A stretch of DNA of 64,000 nt from contig CANNAC010000002.1 in assembly GCA_947502495.1 (NCBI GenBank), forward strand, positions 310,001 through 374,000, written 5' to 3'. This DNA comes from an uncultured Flavobacteriaceae bacterium (GTDB lineage Bacteria; Bacteroidota; Bacteroidia; Flavobacteriales; Flavobacteriaceae). This document shows, piece by piece, positions 27,142 through 33,412 of this stretch. Under the pieces are notes generated by a model. The model was not told where the DNA came from. It worked only from the letters and a program-made list of their open reading frames with translations, and did not search any database. The position numbers and the translations under genes are program-made. Each line of letters opens with the position of its first letter. Position 1 is the first letter of the stretch.

Positions 27142-28470
27142 CTATACCAAAACGCCTTCGTTCTCGAAAACATAACGCTGTAATTTTTTTAAGGTTTCCA
27201 CTTTATCGCTAGTATTAATTAATAACGAGATGTTGTTATTGGATCCGCCATAAGAAATCATACGCACGCTCACGTCTTGTAAAATCTGAAATAAGTTTGG
27301 TGTATCGGCATGGAAAATAATGGCATTCCCAACCAGGCATACAATACTCATATAATCATCTACCTCTACAATTGAAAAACGTTCTAATTCGCCTACAATT
27401 GCTTCTAGATGTTTAGTATCATCAATAGTTAGCGATACTGCAATTTCGGATGTAGTAATCATATCGATAGACGTTTCATAACGCTCAAAAATCTCAAATA
27501 CTTTCTTTAAAAAACCATGCGCTAGTAACATTCTAGCCGATTTAATTTTTATTGCCGTGATGTTATCTTTTGCAGCAATTGCTTTGATGCCTTCCCCATG
27601 TACTTCGTTAGTAATCAAGGTTCCATAAGATGCTGGCGACATGGTATTTTTTAATCGTACCGGAATATCTAATGCACGCACTGGCATTACGGTTTGCGGA
27701 TGCAAAATTTTTGCTCCAAAATAAGCTAGTTCGGCAGACTCATCAAAAGACAAGTTGGAAATAGCTTTGGTATTTTCTACAAAACGCGGATCGTTATTAT
27801 GGAATCCGTCAATATCCGTCCAAATTTGCACTTCTTCCGCTTTTAAAACAGCACCAATAATAGTTGCTGTATAGTCGCTTCCACCACGTTGTAAATTACT
27901 AATTTCACCTTCGGCATCTCTACAAATAAATCCTTGGGTGATGTAGATTTCTGCATTTGGTGTTTCGGTAATAATGCGGTTTAAATTCTGCTGAATATAA
28001 TAATTATCTGGTTCGTTAGTTTTATCAATTCGCATAAAATCTAAAGCAGGCAATAACACTGCATTTATATTTTCTTGTTGTAAGTAACGACTAAAGATAA
28101 AAGTAGATAACAATTCCCCTTGCGCCACAATTTGGTTATACAACAAGATAGAATACTCCGTATTTACCAACGTTTCTAATTCCTTAAATATAGAATTTAC
28201 ATAGGCTGAAACTTCGGTATGTAAATCGGTATTGCTTAGTAAAGACGTAATGGTTTTACTATAGTTATTTCTTAAGGCATCAATTACAATAAAAGCCTCG
28301 TCGATATTTTTGTTTTTTATGTACTCTGAAATGGCAACCAATGCATTAGTAGTACCCGACATTGCAGACAAAACCACTACTTTTTGTTGTCCGTTATTAA
28401 TGATATCCTTTACATGAATCATGTTCTCTATAGACCCAACAGATGTACCTCCAAATTTTAATACCAACAT
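27142..28470 (-). CDS. lysC: Aspartate kinase (monofunctional)
   Basis: 442 residues; phosphorylates aspartate, the first step towards lysine, threonine and methionine. The N-terminal kinase domain starts VLKFGGTSVGS, with VVVLSAMSGTTN, the FICRDAEGEISNLQRGGSDYTA region and the WTDIDGFHNNDPR active-site stretch. Two ACT domains make up the C-terminal ~150 residues (ITAIKIKSARML..., SIVCLVGNAI...). ATG 28470 (MLVLKFGG) is the family start; the 28 residues upstream are not. Convergent with pepP and divergent from the ACT-like gene. Confidence 0.96.
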   Translation of the reverse strand: MLVLKFGGTSVGSIENMIHVKDIINNGQQKVVVLSAMSGTTNALVAISEYIKNKNIDEAFIVIDALRNNYSKTITSLLSNTDLHTEVSAYVNSIFKELETLVNTEYSILLYNQIVAQGELLSTFIFSRYLQQENINAVLLPALDFMRIDKTNEPDNYYIQQNLNRIITETPNAEIYITQGFICRDAEGEISNLQRGGSDYTATIIGAVLKAEEVQIWTDIDGFHNNDPRFVENTKAISNLSFDESAELAYFGAKILHPQTVMPVRALDIPVRLKNTMSPASYGTLITNEVHGEGIKAIAAKDNITAIKIKSARMLLAHGFLKKVFEIFERYETSIDMITTSEIAVSLTIDDTKHLEAIVGELERFSIVEVDDYMSIVCLVGNAIIFHADTPNLFQILQDVSVRMISYGGSNNNISLLINTSDKVETLKKLQRYVFENEGVLV

Positions 28471-28635
28471 AATCTTAACTATTTTATAGTGTAAAGCTAC
28501 TTCGTACGTTGTTGTTAACCATAAAAATGAAAAAAATATACTACTTTTACACAAATTGTTAAATAGTTAACAATTTATTTAATTTCGCATCTAGTGCGGA
28601 CGGACTGAAGCATATCCTTAAATAAAGTACCATTT

Positions 28636-29292
28636 ATGAAAACTATTGCCTCTTGTGTAGAAGACATATTAATCACACAGCCTTTTTTAGAAGAAGCCTT
28701 GTCAAGAAGTATTATTAACTATTCTGCTTTAGCTGAAGAATTAAATACGCCAATAAGCGCTTTATTAGGAAAGCCAGTAAAATCGGGAGCAATCATGATG
28801 GCTTTGCGCAGATACAATACGCCAAATACTTTAAGGCATTCTTTAAAATTAAAAAGTACGCTACAAAAACTAGGAGACATCACGGTACGTTCTAACTTGA
28901 CGGATTTTACATTTCAAAATTCGGAAACCTTAATCCAAAGTCACTCCAAAATTTTAGAACAGGTAGAAACCAATAAAGATATTTTTTACGCCTTTACTAG
29001 AGGGATTTATGAGAGTAATATTATTATTTCTAGCTCGGAAAAGAAAGCCCTTTTAAAATGTTTTATGCACGAAAACCAGATTGGATTGCAAGAAGGATTA
29101 TCTGCAATTAGCGTACGTTTACCAAAAGACAATTCAAAAATATCGGGTTTATATTATCAGATTTTTAAGCGTTTGGCTTGGGAGAATATTCCGATTTACG
29201 AAGTGGTTTCGACTACCAACGAGTTTACGGTTTTAGTGGAAGATCATGTGGTGGATAAGGCATTTTCGGTAATTAAAAACTTGAAGAACTAA
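28636..29292 (+). CDS. ACT-like domain protein divergent from lysC
   Basis: 218 residues, no signal peptide. The N-terminal half (about 1-100) is helical, possibly helix-turn-helix like (YSALAEELNTPISALLGKPVKSGAIMMALRRY). The C-terminal segment (about 150-218) has the beta-alpha-beta pattern of an ACT-like domain (ISVRLPKDNSKISGLYYQIFKRL... FTVLVEDHVVDKAFSVIKNL). Its divergent arrangement with lysC suggests an amino-acid-responsive regulator of that gene. This is inference; I do not recognise a characterised family. The repeat cluster begins 8 bp after its stop. Confidence 0.75.
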   Translation: MKTIASCVEDILITQPFLEEALSRSIINYSALAEELNTPISALLGKPVKSGAIMMALRRYNTPNTLRHSLKLKSTLQKLGDITVRSNLTDFTFQNSETLIQSHSKILEQVETNKDIFYAFTRGIYESNIIISSSEKKALLKCFMHENQIGLQEGLSAISVRLPKDNSKISGLYYQIFKRLAWENIPIYEVVSTTNEFTVLVEDHVVDKAFSVIKNLKN

Positions 29293-29300
29293 GGTAATAT

Positions 29301-29430
29301 ATGTTGGTAAAGAACACCAAGACTAGCCTTTGTTGGTGTTTTTCTCCAACAAATCCACAGGGAATTATATTACCCTATAATTTCTATAACAATTAACAAT
29401 AACACTGATGGTGGAAAACACCAACAGTGG
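29301..29430. repeat. REPIN-like unit 2 with adjoining degenerate tail
   Basis: A degenerate tail hairpin (29301-29321, ATGTTGGT...CACCAA) abuts unit 2 (29326-29430, 105 bp). Its head is GCCTTTGTTGGTG, T5, CTCCAACAAA and its tail is CACTGATGGTG, GAAAA, CACCAACAGTGG. Confidence 0.8.
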
Positions 29431-29472
29431 ATTAAACTACTTCTCTAGAATTCCTCTTATAATTCCAGACAT

Positions 29473-29501
29473 CACTGTTGGTGGAAAACACCAACAGTGG
29501 C
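29473..29501. repeat. REP hairpin, tail type, with unit-like left flank
   Basis: CACTGTTGGTG, GAAAA, CACCAACAGTGGC: an 11-bp perfect stem. The 42 bp to its left (29431-29472, ATTAAACTACTTCTC...) match the inner spacer of unit 3, so it is the right half of a unit whose head was lost. Confidence 0.85.
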
Positions 29502-29527
29502 TCAAAAACACATACATTGTCCTATCG

Positions 29528-29572
29528 TTAAGGCTTCACCAACTCCAACTCACCAGAATTCACAACATTTTG
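29528..29572 (-). pseudogene. Degenerate copy of the 3' end of the 30683-31033 gene
   Basis: On the minus strand this encodes QNVVNSGELELVKP and a stop codon, against QNAMDSGELELMKP and a stop in the intact gene: 10 of 14 residues and 37 of 45 bases identical by my count. Differences include several synonymous or conservative changes, so it looks like the remnant of a once-coding paralogue. It lies between a REP tail hairpin and the head of unit 3, inside the repeat cluster. The intact gene too is followed directly by a tail hairpin. Confidence 0.8.
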
Positions 29573-29577
29573 GTTTT

Positions 29578-29685
29578 GCCTTTGTTGGTGTTTTTCACCA
29601 ACAAACTCACAGAAGATTAAACTACTTCTCAACAATTTCTTTTATAATTTCAACATCACTGTTGGTGGAAAACACCAACAGTGGC
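29578..29685. repeat. REPIN-like unit 3 (108 bp)
   Basis: Head 29578-29605 (GCCTTTGTTGGTG, T5, CACCAACAAA); spacer CTCACAGAAGATTAAAC... to ...ATAATTTCAACAT; tail 29657-29685 (CACTGTTGGTG, GAAAA, CACCAACAGTGGC). The best-preserved unit. Confidence 0.9.
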
Positions 29686-29709
29686 AGTAATATTCTTTTT
29701 CACCTTTAC

Positions 29710-29805
29710 GCCTTTGTTGGTGTTTTTCACCAACAAACCTCTAGAAGACTATAATATATCTTATAATTTGCTATCCCAATGTTGGTGGAAAACACCAACA
29801 TTGGC
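29710..29805. repeat. REPIN-like unit 4 (96 bp), abutting the RAYT 3' end
   Basis: Head 29710-29737 is identical to that of unit 3. The tail 29776-29805 has a perfect 12-bp stem, CCAATGTTGGTG, GAAAA, CACCAACATTGG. It ends 32 bp past the transposase stop codon. Confidence 0.9.
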
Positions 29806-29837
29806 TAGAAAAAACGAAGGAAGAACTCTTCTAAAAA

Positions 29838-30362
29838 TCATCTATAATCTGTTAAAAAATCAAATTCATCGCCTAATTCTTTATAAAATTTTGCCGACGA
29901 ATATTTATAATCTTCAGGGGTTTCACACATTCCGGCCTTTACGGGGTTTTGATGTATATAGTTTAATTTCTGTTCAATAATTTGATTATTATAAAGATCC
30001 ACACATAATGGGTTTCGTTTCCAAAACTGATAATTTCTATCTTTTGCCTCCACTAAAAAAAGACTTAAAACATTAGTATGATTTTCTTCTAAATCTCTTT
30101 TTATTCGTTGTGCCGTGAATTTCATAAAACTAAGTTGTGTATGTTTTAACGAATACAGCAAGGTAGGTTTCCAAATAATATGAATATGGTTATCCATAAT
30201 TACATAACCAAATACAACGACTCGTTTTTGCCTTACTAAATACTGTAAGGATTCGATTAATACTTGCTTGTTCTTTTCAGGTTTTAAAAGGTGTTTGCCA
30301 TTTAAAATAGAAGCAGTATAAAACTGCGGACAATCTTCTATTTTAACAGGTTTTAGTTTCAA
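29838..30362 (-). CDS. REP-associated tyrosine transposase (RAYT, Y1 HUH family)
   Basis: 174 residues of the IS200/IS605-like Y1 transposase superfamily. The metal-binding HUH motif is MDNHIHIIW (H59, H61). The C-terminal signature YIHQNPVKAG...PEDYKYSSAKFY (about 135-160) is that of RAYTs; the nucleophile Tyr is probably Y135 or one of the neighbouring Tyr. RAYTs cut and join single-stranded DNA at REP hairpins. It is a lone gene without a TnpB or IS ends, with hairpin repeats on both sides, which fits a REP/RAYT locus. The start is TTG 30362: an in-frame stop lies four codons further upstream and the next ATG is residue 56. Confidence 0.93.
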   Translation of the reverse strand: MKLKPVKIEDCPQFYTASILNGKHLLKPEKNKQVLIESLQYLVRQKRVVVFGYVIMDNHIHIIWKPTLLYSLKHTQLSFMKFTAQRIKRDLEENHTNVLSLFLVEAKDRNYQFWKRNPLCVDLYNNQIIEQKLNYIHQNPVKAGMCETPEDYKYSSAKFYKELGDEFDFLTDYR

Positions 30363-30395
30363 TTTACTTATATTTTAAGTCAAAATTTATAGTAT

Positions 30396-30424
30396 CCATG
30401 TTGATGGAAAACACCAAAAGTAGC
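30396..30424. repeat. REP hairpin, tail type (degenerate), upstream of RAYT
   Basis: CCATGTTGATG, GAAAA, CACCAAAAGTAGC; 34 bp upstream of the RAYT start codon, so it may overlap its leader or promoter. Confidence 0.7.
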
Positions 30425-30444
30425 TCAATGAACTAGTTGTGAAA

Positions 30445-30471
30445 ATGTTGGTAAAAAAAACCAACATCGGC
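30445..30471. repeat. REP hairpin, tail type
   Basis: ATGTTGGT, A8, CCAACATCGGC. A half-site (ACACCAACAGT) follows at about 30479-30490. Confidence 0.75.
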
Positions 30472-30521
30472 TTAAAAGAACACCAACAGTCACATTAAAA
30501 ATTTTGCAAAAAACAAGTTCC

Positions 30522-30621
30522 GCCTTTGTTGGTGTTTTTCACCAACAAACCAAAATCATATTATCCTAGAGTTTTACTAACAATTTACTATATAATGTTG
30601 GCGGAAAACACCAACATTGGC
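30522..30621. repeat. REPIN-like unit 5 (100 bp)
   Basis: Head 30522-30549 (GCCTTTGTTGGTG, T5, CACCAACAAA); tail 30594-30621 (AATGTTGGCG, GAAAA, CACCAACATTGGC). The inner spacer is AT-rich and the most diverged of the five. Confidence 0.88.
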
Positions 30622-30648
30622 CGAAATTTCTCTAACAATTTAAAATAA

Positions 30649-30677
30649 CACTGCTGGTGAAAAACACCAACAATGGC
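30649..30677. repeat. REP hairpin, tail type, at the 3' end of the adjacent gene
   Basis: CACTGCTGGTG, A5, CACCAACAATGGC; it ends 5 bp from the stop codon of the 30683-31033 gene, where it could act as a transcript-end hairpin. Confidence 0.8.
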
Positions 30678-30682
30678 TTATA

Positions 30683-31033
30683 CTATGGCTTCATCAACTC
30701 CAATTCTCCAGAATCCATAGCATTTTGGTAATTCGCTTTTACATCTGTGTATAATCCGAAAAACTTGGTTCCATCGTTCTTTTTTAAAACGACATAAGTC
30801 TTATTCTTTTTTGTAAACACTTCTTCTACCACAACCTTATTTCCAATAACTGGAGCATAGCTTGCTATTTTACCACGCTTCACTAATATATTTAATTGTG
30901 GAAATGCTATGTGATTATAAAATTGACTAGAAGGCGCTTTAACGATTAATATATCGCCAACTTTTGGTGTATGGTTAGCATAGGAGAGAAAACAAACACA
31001 AATAAAGGATACGGTTACAATGAATTTTTTCAT
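30683..31033 (-). CDS. Small exported hypothetical protein
   Basis: 116 residues with a signal peptide (MKKFIVTVSFICVCFLSYA). The mature ~97 residues are beta-rich and Lys/Val-rich, with repeated strands (KVGDILIVKAP, NKVVVEEVFTKKNKTYVVLKKNDGTKFFGLYT), possibly a small SH3- or OB-like fold. The C-terminus reads SGELELMKP. No function recognised. A diverged fragment of a paralogue's last 14 codons lies 1.1 kb away within the repeat cluster (29528-29572). Confidence 0.8.
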   Translation of the reverse strand: MKKFIVTVSFICVCFLSYANHTPKVGDILIVKAPSSQFYNHIAFPQLNILVKRGKIASYAPVIGNKVVVEEVFTKKNKTYVVLKKNDGTKFFGLYTDVKANYQNAMDSGELELMKP

Positions 31034-31075
31034 GACTTTAAATTTTAAATCAATATAATAAAACCTGAAAAATAA

Positions 31076-31110
31076 AACAAAAAAAGCGAGCTTTACTAAA
31101 GCTCGCTTTC
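31076..31110 (-). terminator. Terminator after the cupredoxin-like gene
   Basis: AAAGCGAGCTTTA (31083-31095) pairs perfectly with TAAAGCTCGCTTT (31097-31109) around a single-base loop, and a run of T follows on the minus strand. Confidence 0.85.
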
Positions 31111-31135
31111 ACACTAAAAACTATTAATTATACAA

Positions 31136-31522
31136 TTACTCTACTGTTAAAGTATATTGTGGTGTTTTGTTAAAAGGGCAAAAATATTGGTAGGTCCCTT
31201 TGGTAAGTGTTACTTCTTTTGAAGATTCTGTTTTTCCATGTTTTACCATTTGCGATACATAAGCATCTGCAATATGGTTTTTAGGATCTGCTCCATCTTT
31301 TCCTGCTTCTATTAAAACCAATCCTACTTCTGGCGCGGCATTATTATTAGAAACTTGGAATACATAAGTACCTTCTTTAAGTATTAATTCTTTTTGCGTG
31401 AATTCTCCTAATGTTTGTTCTAAAGCCACTGTTGTTACTGCTGTACTCTTAGTCATTTTGTCTTGTGCTGTAGCTGTGATTGAAAATGCTACTAAAAAGA
31501 TTGCGATAAATAAATTTTTCAT
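31136..31522 (-). CDS. Exported cupredoxin-fold protein lacking a full copper site
   Basis: 128 residues, signal peptide to ATAQ. The cupredoxin-type beta sandwich is recognisable (ELILKEGTYVFQVSNNNAAPEVGLVLIEAG ... VTLTKGTYQYFCPFNKTPQYTLTV). The C-terminal loop has the Cys of the usual copper loop (YFCPFNKTP) but no His or Met at the expected following positions. Type 1 copper binding is therefore doubtful. It lies 35 bp downstream of the CMD-family gene and is probably co-transcribed with it. Confidence 0.85.
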   Translation of the reverse strand: MKNLFIAIFLVAFSITATAQDKMTKSTAVTTVALEQTLGEFTQKELILKEGTYVFQVSNNNAAPEVGLVLIEAGKDGADPKNHIADAYVSQMVKHGKTESSKEVTLTKGTYQYFCPFNKTPQYTLTVE

Positions 31523-31557
31523 GATTTTGTATTTTATGATTTGTAATTATTAGAATA

Positions 31558-32118
31558 TTAGTTGTTTGTTACTGTAAATTTTCCTGTTTCTACACTTGGG
31601 AAATCTACTTCGGTTTCTGCAATGTGATTTACATAGTTGGTAAGTGTGTTAGAAACGACGTTTAAAACGATTTCTAAAATATCCCCATCGGTATAACCAG
31701 CTTCTTTTACTGCTTGAATAGCTTCTGTAGATACTTGTCCTCTGTTTTTAGTTACATCTTGTGCAAATTGCAAACCTGCTTGCGTTTTAGCGTCTGCAGC
31801 AATTGCTTGTCTGCTTAACTCTGTTTGCTCTTGTGTCAAACCATTCATTTTACCAATTGCTGTATGTGCAGATAGGCAATAGTTACATGCATTTTCTTCG
31901 GCAATTGCTAATGCTAATTGCTCTCTAAACTTGTTATTAAAGTTTCCGCTTCCTGTTAACTCCCCTAAACTTAAATAGGTTTGTAAGGTTGCTGGCGAAT
32001 TACCAAATACTTTAATTAGGTTTGGAATAAATCCTAATTTATTCTGTACTGCATTAAATAATTCTTTGGATTTTCCTGTAGTTGTTTCTGGATCTAATGT
32101 TTCAATTCTTGTGCTCAT
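31558..32118 (-). CDS. Carboxymuconolactone decarboxylase (CMD/AhpD-like) family protein
   Basis: 186 residues, cytoplasmic. The AhpD-type active-site segment EENACNYCLSAHTAIG has the CxxC pair and the following His, which points to thiol-dependent peroxide reduction rather than true decarboxylation. It is all-helical, and the length is normal for the peroxidase-related subgroup. It lies upstream of the cupredoxin-like gene; an AraC-type regulator is nearby on the same strand. Confidence 0.93.
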   Translation of the reverse strand: MSTRIETLDPETTTGKSKELFNAVQNKLGFIPNLIKVFGNSPATLQTYLSLGELTGSGNFNNKFREQLALAIAEENACNYCLSAHTAIGKMNGLTQEQTELSRQAIAADAKTQAGLQFAQDVTKNRGQVSTEAIQAVKEAGYTDGDILEIVLNVVSNTLTNYVNHIAETEVDFPSVETGKFTVTNN

Positions 32119-32175
32119 AATCTTTGTTTTTATATTTTAATAATGTTTGTTAGAAGGCTTTTTTCTTAATACCAA

Positions 32176-32225
32176 AAACTTCTCGATACTATTTTTTCGT
32201 GTCTCAAAAATCACTCGAAGTGACC
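32176..32225. repeat. REP-like element, TCACTTCGAGTGA family, copy 2
   Basis: The reverse complement of copy 1: on the minus strand TCACTTCGAGTGA, a 21-nt spacer and GTATCGAGAAGT. The spacers differ between copies while the arms are identical. It follows 10 bp after the stop of the zinc-ribbon microprotein gene. Confidence 0.7.
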
Positions 32226-32234
32226 TTGTTTTGT

Positions 32235-32339
32235 TTACTCTTGATTTTTGCAATCGCAAATTTTATTGTCGGCTTGCTTTTCGTCATATTCCTGAAATCC
32301 CCAACAATTTGGACATTGTATATTTTGTTCTGTTTTCAT
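32235..32339 (-). CDS. 34-residue zinc-ribbon microprotein
   Basis: ATG at 32339 opens a frame of 34 codons ending in TAA. The product begins MKTEQNIQCPNCWGFQEYD and ends ICDCKNQE. Two Cys pairs (CPNC at 9-12, CDC near the C-terminus) fit a tiny zinc ribbon. Such very short Cys-pair proteins occur next to redox genes in Flavobacteria, but I cannot name a family. It lies 117 bp upstream of the CMD-family gene on the same strand. Confidence 0.6.
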   Translation of the reverse strand: MKTEQNIQCPNCWGFQEYDEKQADNKICDCKNQE

Positions 32340-32460
32340 AATTTTTGATTAGTTATTAATTACACTGCAAAGATGCGACTAGAATACGCTTTGAAAAATG
32401 GACAAAAGTTCCTTATGCTTGGACATGCCCATTTTATTAGGCTTTTGAAACATAAAAACC

Positions 32461-32565
32461 TATAATTATTGCGTGAAGGATGGAAGTGGCATCCTTTTTT
32501 TGCTGCCATATATGGCAAAAAAAGATACAGCGGACAGCCTGACCTTTATGGTCACGCCAAAAAAA
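32461..32565 (-). ncRNA. Candidate structured RNA in the 3' region of the AraC gene (Flavo-1-like?)
   Basis: Three successive hairpins: TGACC/GGTCA within GGCGTGACC...; a perfect GCCATATATGGC flanked by long A/T runs; and GGATG/CATCC. On the minus strand it reads ...GGCTGTCCGCTGTATC, T7GCC hairpin, A-run, GGATGCCACTTCCATC.... Similar elements (GCTGTTTCC-CGCT...GGATGCCGCTTCCATC) recur in flavobacterial intergenic regions. I suspect the Rfam Flavo-1 motif or a related family, from memory only. It starts right at the stop codon of the AraC gene, in the same orientation. Confidence 0.5.
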
Positions 32566-33405
32566 TTAATATTCTTTTTTAAACTGAAGTGGTGATTTTA
32601 AAGTTCCTTTTTTAAAGAATCTTGTAAAGTAGGCGGCGTCATTAAAACCTAAATTGTAGGCTATTTCTTTTACCGAATCATTAGAGTAAATGAGTTGGCG
32701 TTTGGCTTCGAGGATAATTCTGTTTTTAATAAAATCGCTAGGTGTTTGGTTTCCTATTTTATTAAAATGCTTGGTTAACGATTTTGGGGAAAGCCCTAAT
32801 CTATTCGCATAATCGGTTACCGTGTGCAGTTTTTTATAGTTTTGCTCCACCAATACACTAAAGTCTTTAAAGAGTTTGGTTTCTACGTCTTCTTTAATAG
32901 TAAGGTGTTGTTTTTGCACGCGAACGGCATGGATAATGAATTGCTTTAAATAGGTTTGCAGCATATCATATTGCGCAGCTTCGTTGGTTTTAAATTCTTC
33001 GATTAAACCTTCTAATATAAAATCTAGTTTTTGTGTATCGCTAGTGCAAGGTTTTACAAAAGGGGTTTCGTAGACATTATTAAAAAGAACGCCATTACAA
33101 GCGACCTCTTTATCGTGAGTTTGAATGCAGTAGAAATCTCGAATAAAAGATATTTTGTAGGCTTCTTGAATTTTTTCAGAATCTACAGAAAACACTTGAC
33201 CAGGAGATAAAAAGAATAGCACATTATCTTGAAAATCATAGCTTTCAAAATCGATATTATAGGTGCCTTTTCCTTTTTTAATCCAATAGATATTATAAGC
33301 ATCTACTTGTTCTGGCTTATTAAAAACGCAGGCTTTTTCGAATTGAACAACGCTCAATGAAAATATATCTTTATACGAATATCTTGTAATGTCCTGCTCT
33401 GCCAT
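32566..33405 (-). CDS. AraC family transcriptional regulator
   Basis: 279 residues. The N-terminal cupin-like sensing domain is about 1-150 (KKGKGTYNIDFESYDFQDNVLFFLSPGQVF). The C-terminal AraC DNA-binding domain has two helix-turn-helix motifs: LGLSPKSLTKHFNKIGNQTPSDFIKNR and SVKEIAYNLGFNDAAYFTRFFKK. It is 7 bp downstream of brnQ and probably in the same transcript. Its target could be the CMD/cupredoxin genes or brnQ itself; the sequence does not decide. Confidence 0.93.
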   Translation of the reverse strand: MAEQDITRYSYKDIFSLSVVQFEKACVFNKPEQVDAYNIYWIKKGKGTYNIDFESYDFQDNVLFFLSPGQVFSVDSEKIQEAYKISFIRDFYCIQTHDKEVACNGVLFNNVYETPFVKPCTSDTQKLDFILEGLIEEFKTNEAAQYDMLQTYLKQFIIHAVRVQKQHLTIKEDVETKLFKDFSVLVEQNYKKLHTVTDYANRLGLSPKSLTKHFNKIGNQTPSDFIKNRIILEAKRQLIYSNDSVKEIAYNLGFNDAAYFTRFFKKGTLKSPLQFKKEY

Positions 33406-33412
33406 TTGGAAC

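Noticed and set aside
28471-28554. 28-residue extension of lysC
   Set aside because: Aspartate kinases start directly at the VLKFGGTS strand; the extension covers the divergent promoter region.
29408-29980. Three overlapping short open frames on the plus strand
   Set aside because: They are built from hairpin repeats (recurring ENTNSG and VFFTN peptides) and run into the antisense of the RAYT gene; there is no independent coding signal.
29301-30677. CRISPR array
   Set aside because: Repeats alternate between two hairpin types, are strongly palindromic, vary in length and degree of decay, and have homologous inner spacers. No cas genes are present.
32147-32341. 64-codon plus-strand frame
   Set aside because: It spans a REP-like element and the antisense of the zinc-ribbon microprotein gene, and shows no recognisable product.
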